DNA of 64,000 nt from Sacculina carcini (taxonomy: Eukaryota; Arthropoda; Thecostraca; Sacculinidae): positions 6,049,587 to 6,113,586 of the forward strand of contig OU696574.1 in assembly GCA_916048095.2 (NCBI GenBank), read 5' to 3'. Made by a program: the position numbers and the translations under genes. Positions 33,432 through 44,510 of the stretch are shown piece after piece. Under the pieces are notes generated by a model. It searched no databases, had not been told where the DNA came from, and was given only the letters and a program-made list of their open reading frames with translations. The stretch's first letter is position 1, and the number at the start of each line of letters is the position of its first letter.

Positions 33432-34442
33432 TCAATAAATAGTTTTAAAAGGCAAAAGCCATAAAAATTCAAAAATGCGGCCCTCAATGACCGCCGATTG
33501 CTCATGTCCCAAAACCTCGTCAATAGTCCGAACGGATCCAATACAACGTTGACGCGCCTCTGAGAATGATGGACATTCCACCAGGATGTGTTGCACGGAG
33601 AGGTGCATTACATGCGCTGCACGTGGGCTCAGGTTGTCCGAGTAGAAGATGGCGATGCGTGTCGTACGTGTGACCCACACGCAGACGACAGAGCGCCACC
33701 TCCTCGGACCTCTTCCGGCGATAAGAGCACATCCAATGTCCGATTTCGGGCTTCACTGCTTTTAGTTTGTTAGTACCACATTCGTCCCAAGAGAGCTGCC
33801 AGCGAGAATGGATAAAACGATGTATAATAGGATAAAAGTCCGAATACGGAATGGGAAAGTTAAAATAAAATGAATAAAAGTCTCGTTCAGCAGCTCTCTT
33901 TGCGGCTCTGTCAGCTCGCTCGTTGCCCAAAATACCAATATGGGCCGGAATCCAGCAGAACTTTACACGCTTGCCCTGGTGATGGATGATGTCAAGAGAG
34001 ATAAAAATCCTCTGTACAAGAGGATGTGAGGAGAAAGACGATAATGAAGTTAAAGCACTAAGAGAGCCAGATAAAACTAAAAACAATGAAAAAGAAGATG
34101 AGCGAATAAAAACCAGGGCCAGCAGGATAGCGTGAAGTTCAGCCGTGTAAATGGAGGCGCTCGGTGGCAGCGTGCTCGAGCGGCACGTACCTCCACTTAC
34201 AAACGCACAACCCACAGCACTGGCCGACTTAGATCCATCAGTGTACACGGCAGTATACCGCCCGTAAGAAAGAATTCGCTCCAGTGTGTTTGAGCGAAGC
34301 ACACTGGGCACTGTACGGTGTTTCGGCAGAGCTGCTAGCGAGACGTCAACCTCGGGTGTGACCAATTCCCAGGGTGACTCCGCCGTGTATTCTTGTCTGA
34401 GGACGTCGTTAGCACCCATCCCGCATGACTCCAGCAGTGCCC
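33432..34442 (-). pseudogene. I-like LINE RNase H and C-terminal knuckle
   Basis: The RNase H motifs are intact: VYTDGSKSASAVGCAF (Asp), ASIYTAELHAILLAL (Glu) and FCWIPAHIGILGNERADRAAKRA (Asp-His region). The TDSLSAL block is partly replaced by serine/phenylalanine-rich text (SLSALTSLSSF). The terminal knuckle CSACNAPLRATH changes frame near 33520 and continues as HILVECPSFSEARQRC to the stop at 33432. Confidence 0.7.
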
Positions 34443-35707
34443 TCATTTCGCTGCAAAACAGCACAGAACACTGAGGTCCTGGAAAGTGCTGCTCAGGCAC
34501 ATGCTGGGAAAATACCACGTCATACGCGGGGTTTTCATGGGTGCTTGCCAGCTTGCAAGAATAGCGCATGACCAGCTCTGCAGTTGACGCTGGACAGCAA
34601 CAGTGCTGCGGGAAGAACACCATACGGCGAAGTCGTCCATAAATAGAGACCGTCCAATCGAGGGCGGCAAATGATTGTCAATGTCGTTGATCATTATGGC
34701 AAAAAGGGCCACGCTGAGCACACTACCCTGTGGAACGCCTTCTGCCTGATCGAACGAACGAGACAGGGTGTTCCCCACACGCACACAGAATGTGCGGTGC
34801 AAAAGGAATTGTGTACGAACCTCCCCATGTTGCCTCTGACACCACAGCGATGCAGTTTGCGAAGAATACCATGTCGCCATGTGGTTTCATATGCCTTTTC
34901 GATGTCAAACAATATCGCCCCGACGTGGTGACCTCGCGTGAAACTTTCACGTACGCGAGAGTCAATGGTCACCGAGTGGTCTAACGTTGAGCGACCCTGG
35001 CGAAATCCGCACTGAGCATCATTGAACAGCCGACCGCGTTCCAGATACCATACCAGCCGTCTGCAAACCATTTTCTCAAACAGTTTGCAGATACGGGAGG
35101 TAAGCGATATCGGGCGATAGTCAGACGGGTGGTTGCCCGATTTGCCCTGTTTCATGATGGGTATCACGATTGCCCGTCGCCAGGAGGTCGGAAACTGCCC
35201 ACCATTCCACAGATCATTGAAAACCTGCAGCGAGGTGGACAGCACTGCGGGCGACAGACGTTTCAGCATGAGGTTGTGCACCTCATCAGGGCGTTCAGCC
35301 ACATCGCGAAGCGATCGCAAGGCTGTTCTCAGCTCAGATGCAGAAAAATCGCTGCTGATTGGCAGCTGACACCTGGTGGAGAAATCAACGGGTGATCTCT
35401 CGCACTGCTGTTTGATCGCCGCAAAATCAGAGTCGTCTACGTTTGCACGACAGCGCTCCGCTAAATATCGGCCATTTTCGTCAGCAGCATGCTCCGGATC
35501 TATCACGTCTACGCCACTGATCTTCAGAGAAGGCAGTGGAGTGGGACGGTACTTCCCAGAGATGCGCTTTATACGGTCCCATATGGTGGATATAGGACAA
35601 TGTCGATTAATGCTGGACACATAGGACACCCACGAGGCCCGCTTCGCCTCGCGAAAGGTCCATCGAGCTTGTGCGCGAGAGTGGCGAAAACAAAGCATGT
35701 TTACCAC
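34443..35707 (-). pseudogene. I-like LINE reverse transcriptase, frameshifted and deleted
   Basis: The RT starts with REAKRASWVSYVSSINRHCP and has WRRAIVIPIMKQGKSGNHPSD, YRPISLTSRICKLFEKMV, QCGFRQGRSTLDH and LFDIEKAYETTWRHGIL (first catalytic Asp), all typical of the I/Nimb group. A frameshift near 34800 precedes EGVPQGSVLSVALFAIMIND and the catalytic box, which reads FMDDF. The thumb (KFLG block) is deleted, because soon after RQLQSW the sequence jumps toward RNase H. Overlap with ORF1 text at the right end marks the loss of the endonuclease. Confidence 0.75.
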
Positions 35708-35879
35708 CGTGCTGTTGCGCCGGAAGCGACCCCAGCAACGGCGTCGCTCTCACAACTCCGCAGAACACGTAGAACAGGTAGCACAGGTACCTAATCGCAT
35801 CGCTTGGCCGATCGTCCTCTCTCCGCGTCAGGTGGGGACCCACTTGGAGAGGCCGAGAGCTTCCGCTCAGAGGAACTCT

Positions 35880-37472
35880 CCACCTCCATGGCATTGTGGG
35901 AGTCGCTCCGTCGTGTGCGGAAGGCGGTGCGATAGCAACCGCCGAGCGCGGAGATGCAGGGACCGCGCTCGCTTTGTGACCGGGAGATGCTCGCCGGTCA
36001 CTCCTCGGCGAGGCTGACTTGACCGAACGGCGGCTCTTGTGTTGAACCAGCGTCCAGTCTCCGGATTTCCTCCGGCCCGGAGACGACCGCTCTGCTGGCT
36101 TGGAAGCCTGCTGAGCGGCCGGTTTTTTGCCGCCCTGACTAACCGGCATCGCTGCCGATGTGCCAGTACGGTCCATCGGCCGGTTGACCGGCCGATCGGC
36201 GACCCGCTGGGGTCGCCGCTCAGCAGCCTTTTCAGGCTGCTGAGGAGCGGCCGCCTTGGGCCGCTGGGTTGCGGCCGTCTGAGGCCGCTGGGTCGCGGAC
36301 GCCTGGGACCGCTGGGGTGCAGCCGTTGGCGACCGCGACACGGCAGCCTCCTCAGGCCGCCGATCAACCGGTGTTGGTTCATGCTCATGTTTGTCAACCT
36401 CAGGTACGACCAGCTTCAAGCCCATTCGTCCCGCCAGCTTCAAGGAGTCTCCCACAGTCAGCTTCTCCAGAAAAGAGTCGACAGACTGTGGAGGCTGAGC
36501 CGACTTCTTGACGACGCCGACAAAGGACGGGCCTGATGGATGCGAGCTGCGATATACAGCACGCGCCTCGCCGAAACTGCAGCGCTGGGCAGCGCGGATA
36601 GCCAGAATTTCTTTTTCTTTCAGCCATTCCGGGCAGTCACGTGACGAGGACGCATGACCGCTGCTCATGCAAATGACGCAGAAATATTCATGGTCGCAAT
36701 CAGCAGCGGTGTGCCGTTCGGATGAGCAGCGTCCGCAGATCTCAGCACGGCTGCAGCGGGAGCTCGTTTGCCCGAAACGTTGGCACCTGTAACATCGCAT
36801 TGGGTTGGGTACGTAGGGGCGGACACGGATACGCTGACGGATGTCACCGATCTTGATGTCGTCCGGCAGAACAGCACCGTTAAACGTGAGGAAGAAAGAG
36901 TGCGTTGGCACCTCGCTACCCTCACGCCGTCGGACGATGCGCTCCACGCGGATGACACTCTGTGATGCCAATCCGTCGCAAATCTCTTCATCATCGACGC
37001 CCTCTAGCGCACGACAGAACAGAACACCTCTGGCGTGGTTCATTGCCGGGTGCGCACACACCTAGATGGGGGTGCTCACCCAACGCTTTTTTTCGCCCGT
37101 ACCTACGCGATAACGGAACGTAGTTGCCTTTATCGCGCGGGTTGCTGCCGTCTCAGTGCCGTATTTAACCATCAACGATCCATCACGTTGTCTGTTGGTC
37201 TCGACAGGCACGTCGCCAATGTTTTTGAAACCGTCCATGCGACGGAACGGGTGCAATGAAGACAGTTTGATTTTCGCATCAGTGCTGGCAAACACCAACA
37301 CCATCGGAGTCGGAGCAACACGAATGTCGTCCTGGTCGTGTCTCAATGTACGACCACCTTTCGGCGGCCGTGGCCGATCACCCGATGGACGACCAGCAGT
37401 TGGGGTGGTTGTAGGTTTTGACGCCATGAATTGTGTGTTTGTCTCTGCGCGCACGACCACCCACCTCTGCAC
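35880..37472 (-). pseudogene. I-like LINE ORF1 with three CCHC zinc knuckles, one premature stop
   Basis: This RNA-binding ORF1 protein would start near 37472 (an internal Met, MASKPTTTPTAG, is an alternative). A single TAG at 37064-37066 interrupts the frame between VGTGEKKRWVSTPI and VCAHPAMNHARG. An RRM-like region (FKNIGDVPVETNRQRDGSLMV) comes first. Three knuckles follow: CYRCQRFGQTSSRC, CGRCSSERHTAADC and CVICMSSGHASSSRDC. The rest is Pro/Ala/Gln-rich with repeated AATQRPQ-like units. The frame remains open to 35607, but below about 35720 it reads RT sequence in the wrong frame, marking the deletion junction. Confidence 0.7.
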
Positions 37473-38213
37473 GGGGCCCTACTGGGGGGACGGGCAGAGC
37501 CAGCATGGGATGCCACGCCAGTGGTGGTGCGCGCTGTACGGGCACCGAATACCCCTGAGCTCGCTGCGAGCTCCGCCCGGTACGAGTCCTCGGGAGCTAC
37601 AGCGCCGGGCCCGGACCAGTGACCCCCACCGGTCCATCTGGACTCAGCATCTGCAGCCCCACTGCAAACGGCGGACACTGCACCGGACGGGACCCCCCTC
37701 GAGCACCAGACACCTCACCCTTGACCCTCTTGAGCCCTATCCGGCCACCCGTGCCGGAGTCGGACCATTCTCTCCACTGTCGAGGAGCCAAACAGCGGCC
37801 CCGTCGGGGTTCGACACGCAGGCCAAAGACGAGTGTTGCGTCACGCCACCACTATACCCCGGGCGACGTGACACTCAGCGGCCAGGATCCTGTTTGCCGA
37901 TCCGACGGGGGAGGGTTTCCAGATGGCCGTTGGCTGCTAAACAGCTCATCCGCCCTTTGACAGGTCTTGTTTTTCTTCCTGCTGGGTGTCTGGTCACCCT
38001 CCTCACTGGCATAAGCCAATGGGGGGCCGGATTAGTCGCCGACATTCCGACCATGCGGTTGGTCGTACCGGGTTACATGTTACCAGTAGCAGGCCGAAAC
38101 CTGACCAGACATGTCTGCCTTTAGTCGCCTTTTACGACACGCGGCAGCTACGGCGGCAGAATTCTAGCCCCCCTACCGCAGGGGCCTAGGATTTTAGGGT
38201 CTTATCGAGGATT

Positions 38214-39298
38214 TTCCGGCACTCACGGCCCAGGTTGACTTTAACCGCGCGCCAGGCCACAAGACGATGCACCACCTCCCGACGCAGGGCCAACCGGTTT
38301 TTTCCCGCGTTCTTCGCCTCGCGCCCGACAAACTCACGGCAGTGCGGCGAGGGTTTGACCGCCTCCTGGCTCTATGCATCGTTCGGCGATCGTCGAGCTC
38401 CTGGTCGAGTCCATTGAACGTGGTGACAAAGTCTGATGGTGGCCTGCGGGTGTGTGGCGATTACCGCGCGCTGAACGCCATCACAAAGCCGAACAGATAT
38501 CCCGTGCCGTTTCTACACGACAGCGTTGCTCAGCTCGCCGGCTCGACCATCTTCTCGCGGCTCGACATTGTGCGCGCGTATCACCATATCCCTGTCGCAG
38601 AAGAAGACGTGCCGAAAACTGCCGTGGTGACGCCATTCGGGCTATTAAAATTCCGCAGGTTATGTTTCGGCCTACGGTCCGCCGCGCAGACCTTTCAGCG
38701 CTTCCTTGATGAAGTGTTTCGTGGCCTGGACGGATGTTTTGCGTACCTGGACCAGGTCTCACTACGCCACCTGGTCTATGTCTCACAGTTCACGTCAGAC
38801 ATTCGGCATGTTCCGGGTGCGCAAAACTCTGTGGCCGACGCCCTTTCACGCACAATCAGCATGCTTGTCGCCCCGTCGCCGCGCTTTGACGACTTGTCAG
38901 CGCTGGTCAACGCCCAACAGGAGGTCGCTGACACGATTTGCCGGAACGCCCCTGGCAAAAAATCGTTGCTGATCTGTTCGAATTTGCAGGTCACCACTAC
39001 TTGGTAAGGGTCGACTATTTTAGCAACTACGTGGAAGTATGCGTCAGAGTTTTGTCTTTTCGTTCTTATATTGGGGAACTGAATGGTACTCGGTACCGAC
39101 GCAACCGGCAACAACTGTTGGCTACTGGGGAAACTCCTCCACTTTTTATCACCTCACCTCCTCCTACCTCACCCGCTCCGCCACCAGCCCAATCTTTCAA
39201 CCCTCCTGATGCGGATGCTGCTATTTCTGTTTCGCCGCCGCTGCGCCGATCCACCCGCGAGCGGCGTCCTCCAGCGTACCTGGCTGATTATGTTCAGT
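38214..39298 (+). pseudogene. gypsy-1 RT, RNase H tail, integrase fragment and C-terminal tail
   Basis: RT text resumes after the [42 protein letters not shown] (first catalytic Asp), FGLLKFRRLCFGLRSAAQTF and FAYLD, where only the first Asp of the YLDD box remains. The frame then jumps to the end of RNase H (RHVPGAQNSVADALSR), and after another deletion to a short integrase piece (KIVADLFEFAGHHYLV, DYFSNYVEV). The last part is a proline-rich tail ending RRSTRERRPPAYLADYV, a standard gypsy Pol C-terminus. Catalytic integrase residues beyond the first Asp are lost. Confidence 0.75.
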
Positions 39299-39350
39299 GA
39301 ATTTTCGTTGTTTATTTCTCCTTCATTTTTGAGTTCGTGAGGAAGGGGGT

Positions 39351-39467
39351 TGTGGCGTACACGTATGTTCAATGTATGTTCAATGTGTACAATATAGAGG
39401 GCGCCACAGATGGTGAGCCATGGCCTTGCGGCAGTCAGGCAGTTAGTCGTGCAATACACACGTTACA
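39351..39467 (+). repeat. gypsy-1 3' LTR (short, 117 bp)
   Basis: It starts TGTGGCGTACACG right after the polypurine tract GGAAGGGGGT and ends CACACGTTACA. The same terminal bases (TGTGGCG...ACGTTACA) occur in the LTR at 61432-61744, supporting the boundaries. At 117 bp it is short for a gypsy LTR and may be internally deleted. Confidence 0.6.
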
Positions 39468-39469
39468 AT

Positions 39470-39660
39470 TTTGTTCGTATAATATATTTTGCTTATAAGG
39501 CAAAGAGCGATTGGCAGCTTTGTGGTTTACTCTAGTGTTTACGTAGTTGAGAAGTTTATTGGAGGGGTGGTTGTTGTTGTGAATCCGATGAATATATGGT
39601 GGTGGTTTTTGGTCTGCGTGCTTATTTTCTGATTGTCTCTTATATTTTTGTGTCAGAAAC
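39470..39660 (+). repeat. BEL/Pao 5' LTR portion
   Basis: It aligns with about 46077-46262, from ATTTTGTTCGTATAATAT-like text to ATTTTCTGATTGTCTC. The start of the LTR (TGTTGAGAATTGC in the 3' copy) is missing. Confidence 0.65.
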
Positions 39661-39699
39661 CCGAGATCATGGCTTTAGATATTCGTGTTTTGATTAAGA

Positions 39700-39745
39700 A
39701 AAGGGCCGGTGTAGTTAGCGGTTTTCGCTGTGCGTGTGTGTGGGG

Positions 39746-39780
<35 letters not shown>

Positions 39781-40720
39781 GGTGTGTGTGTGTTGATGAG
39801 TGTTCGGGCGTGTTCGCTGTGCGGTGTGGTCTGGTAGGCGCGCGTGGGGTAGCGATGTCCCACGTGCGCCTGTCTTTTAATATATATTCTGAACCGCAGT
39901 GGAAGCTCTCTTTTACAAGCTATTTCGACTTTTACAGTTGCTTTGTTTTAGTGTGGTTTTTTATGGTAGGCGTTTGATTTTGTTTCGGATTAGTGTAGTT
40001 TGTGTTATTGAATGGGATGAATCGACCAATGACTTCAGCAGCGGCGGTGGTACTGACCCTTGGGCATCAGTGGCAAAGTGAAAGACAGTGGCTGTTTTCG
40101 GCGGCGTGGCAAGAGGGTGTGCAGGGGGACGGCACTGGAGCATGACGTGTTGTGCTTCGCCGCAGCCAAGTGCGTGTTTCTGGTTGAGGCGTCGAGCTGG
40201 ATGGGCGTGCCGGAGCTGATTCTTGTTTGGTTGTTGTTGTTGTGTATCTTCGAGTTTATATTCGCTTTTTATATTGTTGCTGTGTCGTTATTCGTGTCTT
40301 TCCGTATTTAGTTGTTTCTTAAGAAACAGGGGGACATGTAGTTAGAGGTTTTTATTGGGTGTATGTGTGTGTGTATATGTGTGTGCGTGTGTGTTGGCTT
40401 ATGCTTCTTGTATTTGCTGGCATGGTGATTTGCGCATTGTGTATGTATGTTTGTGTGTGTGTATGTGTGTGTGTTTGTGAGTGCGTGTGCTTGCAAAGTG
40501 CAGCGTTTGCACAAAGCTGCGACTGCAGGGTGGGTTCTGGGTATCGCGCGGCGGTTGATCGGGTGTCGTGATGAGAGGTTTCGTCGTGTCGTGTTCGCGC
40601 GTGCTCGCTGTGCGGTGTGGTCTGGTAGGCGCGCGTGGGGCAGTGATGTCCCACGTGCGCCTGTTTTTCAATATATATTTTGAACCACAGTGGAAGCTCT
40701 CTTTTACAGCCGACTCTAGA
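39700..40720 (+). repeat. Imperfect duplication in the BEL 5' region, with TG microsatellites
   Basis: A segment at about 39700-39922 (TAGTTAGCGGTTTT, a TG-rich run, CGCTGTGCGGTGTGGTCTGG, GATGTCCCACGTGCGCCTG, ending GAAGCTCTCTTTTACA) recurs at about 40337-40717. It probably represents two copies of an LTR or leader block. The intervening 39925-40330 shows no recognised feature. The long frames here are products of the TG runs. Confidence 0.5.
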
Positions 40721-41850
40721 GCTTGGCTAACAAAATATGTGGGTGTGTTGGAGAAATTGGTAGCAGATTATGAGGAAAGTGCGCAGCTTGTAGAATGTGC
40801 TGTTTCTACTGTCTTGTTGGATTTTGATAAAAGGCTTCAATCTTTGGATGAGGTTCAAGATTTAATCCAGCTTGAATGAGACGAAAAAGAAATGGTTCGA
40901 GACATTGAAGAAGCGGATAATTTTCCAGAAAGAGCGTTGGTCGCCAAGATTGCTGTGTAAAATATTCGGCATAAGGCAACGTCCGCTGAATTGTATTCGA
41001 CTGGGTCAGTAGTCAACAGGCCGGAAGTGAGATTGCCTACGATAGAGTTTTCGAAGTTCAGCGGTGAGGTGAAAGAATGGCCAATTTTTGGGAAGTTTTT
41101 CAGAATGCGGTACACAATTATGATATTCCTGACTGCTCAAAGTTTTCATATTTGGTGTCATTGCTGGACGGCGACGCAGCTCAGACAATGAAAAGCCTAT
41201 CGTTGGCGGGTGATAGTTATAAGGTGGCATGTGAGCTTCTTCAGGAGAGGTCTGGCCGACCTGAATCAATAATGTGGGCCTGAATTATAACTCAGGCCCT
41301 CATTCAGGACTTGTTGTCTTTGGAAATCCCATCCACGAGTCACGTCGATTTGAGGAAGTTTGAAAATCAGCTGCTGGTACACATTAGCAGCTTGGAAAAT
41401 CTTGGCATCAGCTCAGATCGCCATGGTGTGGTCTTGACGCTGATTGTGTTCTCATGTCTGCCGAATGCGCTCCGCATGGACTGGGCGAAGAAGAGCACAC
41501 ACCGGGAAAGCGATCTCAACTTTCTCCTTCAGTTTCTCAAAGAGGACATTCAGTCGCGAGAACGCTCCAGATGTTTCAGACCCTCAGAGATCCGCCGCAA
41601 TACAAAGTCGGAGGTGTCTACGTTCTCTGCGTTGCAAATTGCAGCTAATAATTTGTGTATTTTCTGTAGTCGTGAACATCAGTCATTTTCTTGCGAATCC
41701 GTGCATATTCTGTCTGTTTCTCAAAGACAGGTATTCGTAAGAGCCATTTATGTTTCGTTTGTCTCAGAAAAGGACATAAGGCTAAGTTTTGCCATAGAAA
41801 ATGCGAGTATTGTCGAGGACATCACCATGTATTGTGTTGTTATATGAAAG
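40717..41850 (+). pseudogene. BEL/Pao Gag with zinc knuckle start, broken
   Basis: This is the structural protein. Fragments in order: KLVADYEESAQLVECAVS, then stops near 40878 and 40958, RLPTIEFSKFSGEVKEWPIF, a frameshift near 41095, FWEVFQNAVHNYDIPDCSKF, YLVSLLDGDAAQTMKSLSLAG and a stop near 41281, then DLLSLEIPSTSHVDLRKFENQ and the first part of the knuckle region CIFCSREHQSFSC. The LPxxxxxxFSGxxxEWxxF block and following helix are diagnostic of BEL/Pao Gag. Confidence 0.75.
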
Positions 41851-42520
41851 TAAAATATGTGTCTAAGTGTGTGAATGATTCAAATGCGAGGGCGGACGGT
41901 ACTACGGAGCGTGAAATTGTCAGCAACTATGCTGTGAAATGTTCGGTGGCCGATAAAAATAATGTCACTCTGTTGTCTTGTTGTGCTGTAACCACTAAGT
42001 GTTGTGTTATGCCTATAGCTAAGGCTTTGGTCAAGGGAAGGGATGGTGTGGTGGAAGCGACTCTGTTGTTTGACAGTGGCTCTGACCGGACCTTTATCTC
42101 GGAGCGATTGGCTCGACAGGTAGAAGCAGCCTGTGTGGGTTCGGAGTCCTTATCGTTTGCCACTTTTGTGGGTCGTAAATCCAGAGGAGTCAGCGCCAAG
42201 CTTCTTTCTGCTGGTTTATGTGGAGTTAATGTGAATTCTGGTTTTCGCAGTGTGTCAGCGCTACAGATACCTGTGATTTGTCCGTCACTAGACAGGACAG
42301 TTGTGGATCAGGCTATTCTGACACATTTTTCTGATCTTAAGTTGGCGGACTTGTCTCATGGATAAATGAATGTGGATGTTCTTGTGGGTATGGATTATTT
42401 TTGGCAATTCATGAGCAATAATATTGTGAGAGCCGAAGGAGTTGTAGCAAAGGTGTATAGCTTTGGGTGGATTTTATCTGGAGCTGTCTCAGGTTCTAAG
42501 AGGGATGCTGTTTGCTAGTT
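41720..42520 (+). pseudogene. BEL/Pao zinc knuckles and aspartic protease
   Basis: After a frameshift the knuckles CFVCLRKGHKAKFC and CEYCRGHHHVLCC appear, then the protease active site LLFDSGSDRTFISERLA near 42065-42115. A stop near 42363 precedes DVLVGMDYFWQF and GWILSGAVSG, the usual end of the BEL protease region. A further stop lies near 42517. Confidence 0.75.
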
Positions 42521-42529
42521 GTTGACTGT

Positions 42530-44480
42530 CACTGATATTCCAGACAACTGTTTTCAGGAAATTTTGGGCATTAGAAGAAGTCGGACTTGCTACGTCTTCA
42601 GATGATTCTGTGGACTCTCACCCTGTTATGCAGTTGTTTGAGAAATCGATCCGGAAGACTGAGAATGGTCGGTATGAAGTCAGGCTTCACTGGAAGCAAG
42701 GATATTATTTGGCAGATTTAGCCGAAAATTTTGATGCTGCTGTCCATCGGCTGGATTATCTCCATCGAAAGTTCTCAAAGGATGATGACTTGAAAGAGTC
42801 ATACCAGAATGTATTGTCGGAACGTGAGCAAACAGGAGTTACCGAAAGAGTATTAGAGGAGGATCCAGCTTCGCGGGTGTTTTATTTACCCCACCGGCCG
42901 GTGATCACACTGTCAAGTGCAGGCATCAAAATTCGACCAATGCATGCATGGTGTCAGGGTCCTAATCGAATCTCTCTCAACGATTGCTTGCAAGCTGGGC
43001 CTTGTCTTCTTCCAAGTTTGGTTGATGTTCTTTTACGATTCAGGAGCTGGCAACTTGCGGTCACAGGAGATATTGTAAAGGCTTTTTACAAGTGCAACTG
43101 GATGTTCGTGACCGCGATGTGCATCGTTTTCTTTGGAGGGTAAACGGTGAAACTGTGGTGTCCCGATTTTGTCGTGTCACGTTCGATGTTAGGAGTAGTC
43201 CATTTCTGCTTTGTGCGACAATTCGACATCATTTTTCAAAGTATCGCTCATCTAATGCGAGAAATGTCTTAGCAGATAATCTATACATTAATGATTTTTT
43301 GTCTGGAGCAGATTCCAAAGTAGCTGACACTCAGTTGTTTTGTGAGGTTCATTCTATTTTGAAAGATGCTCAAATAGTGCTTTCCAAATGTAATTCGAAT
43401 TGCGAAATTATTTTCGATGAAAATCTTGTGTTTCCAGTCGATGAGTCTTCTAAGGTGCTGGGAATTTTGTGGAACGCTCCGGATGATGAGTTCTCTTTTC
43501 ATGGCGTCTCGGTTCCCGACTGGAACTTCACTGTGACTAAGCGTTTGCTACTAAGTTGCATTGCGTGGATCTTTGATCCATTTGGATTTTTAGCACCCTT
43601 GTTACTTTTTGCTAAGATTATTTTCCAGAAGTTATGGGTGGCAGGTGTTTCATGGGATGATTTTGTTCCTTCTGAGTGCGAAACCTTGTTTCTCAAATGG
43701 GTGAAAGGAATGGACGCAGTTCTTCAGCTGAAGCTGCCTCGTAGATACTTTTTCAGGAGGAATGATTGGATTAATTTGATCTCATGTGAAGTGCACGCCT
43801 TCGGTGACGCTTCTCTCAAAGGGTATGGTTCCGTAGTATATTTACGCCTACCCAATAGCGACGGCACGTTCGATGTAACGCTCGTTATGGCTAGGAGTCG
43901 AGTTGTCCCATTGAAATATATGACTCTCCCTTGCTTAGAACTTTTGGCCACAGTTGTTACTGCTCGATTGGCTGCCTATGTGTTAAGAGTTTCTACGGAT
44001 GTGTTCTGCTGGACTGATTCCGAGGCTGCACTGAAGTGGATTAGAGGCAATCCCAATCAATGGAAAAGCTTCGTGTCTAACAGGTTTAATGAGATTCATA
44101 CTCTCACTAGTCCTTCCAGCTGGTGACATTGTCCTGGGGACAAGAACCCGGCTGATGTATCTTCCAGAGGCTGTTGTGCGGAAGAACTTCTCGCCAGCTC
44201 TTGGTTGTCTGGACCCAAATGGTTGAGGAGCTCGGATGAATTTCCTTTCCGTAATAAGTTGTCGTTACCAGAGAACCTGGCTGACGTCAGTAGAGAACGC
44301 TGTGCGTCTGTGTCTGTTTGCTCTTCTCGTGATATGTTGTTTCCTATTTCCAGATGGGGCTCCCTTTTGAAAGCTGTTCGCATTGTTGCGCATGTTAGAA
44401 GAGCCCTTCGACAGGTTAATTCTGCTCGTGAAGAGTTTTGTCAGGCCGAGTTGGATGCGGCTAAACGCTGTTAGATAATT
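42530..44480 (+). pseudogene. BEL/Pao reverse transcriptase and RNase H
   Basis: The RT begins with RYEVRLHWKQG and has FYLPHRPVI, the SLNDCLQAGPCLLPSLVDVLLRF block and TGDIVKAFYK. A frameshift occurs at about 43110. In the catalytic box the usual YVDD reads YIND (LYINDFLSGA near 43280), so the first Asp is Asn. The A17-type region is VLGILWNAPDDEFSF and ILDPFG-like WIFDPFGFLAPL. RNase H has HAFGDASLKGYGSVVYLR, LPCLELLATVVTARL and FCWTDSEAALKWI. A stop follows near 44124. Confidence 0.8.
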
Positions 44481-44510
44481 GATGCACAGAGAGAGGCGTT
44501 TCCTTGTGAA

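Larger units (their letters stand above)
33254..38201 (-). mobile_element. I-like LINE (RNase H-bearing), nested in gypsy-1, endonuclease lost
   Basis: This non-LTR element is read right to left: ORF1 with zinc knuckles, reverse transcriptase, RNase H and terminal knuckle. A 12-bp target duplication TTATCGAGGATT flanks it (33242-33253 and 38202-38213). The 3' end has an AATC-type tail (forward GATTGATTGATTG at 33254-33268). The 5' end has the conserved GTCGTAAAAGGCGACTAAA block near 38122-38140. The EEP endonuclease region is missing: ORF1 runs directly into RT text. A second deletion removes the RT thumb/connection region. Confidence 0.75.
31975..39467 (+). mobile_element. Ty3/gypsy element (gypsy-1), deleted, with nested LINE
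   Basis: Gag and protease (about 32010-33253) and RT/RNase H/integrase remnants (38214-39298) are on the plus strand. The element is interrupted by an I-like LINE (33254-38201) with a 12-bp target duplication, and is followed by a polypurine tract GGAAGGGGGT and a short LTR (39351-39467). Deletions remove part of gag, part of RT/RNase H and most of integrase. No 5' LTR is visible; the left end borders the TACGGTAC-rich block. Confidence 0.7.

Noticed and set aside
36039-36536. Plus-strand ORF of 165 aa opposite LINE ORF1
   Set aside because: It mirrors the repetitive proline/glutamine-rich part of ORF1 on the other strand, with no domain of its own.
39633-39977. Protein of 114 aa at the BEL 5' end
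   Set aside because: The frame is driven by a TG microsatellite (CVCVCVW runs) within a duplicated non-coding leader.
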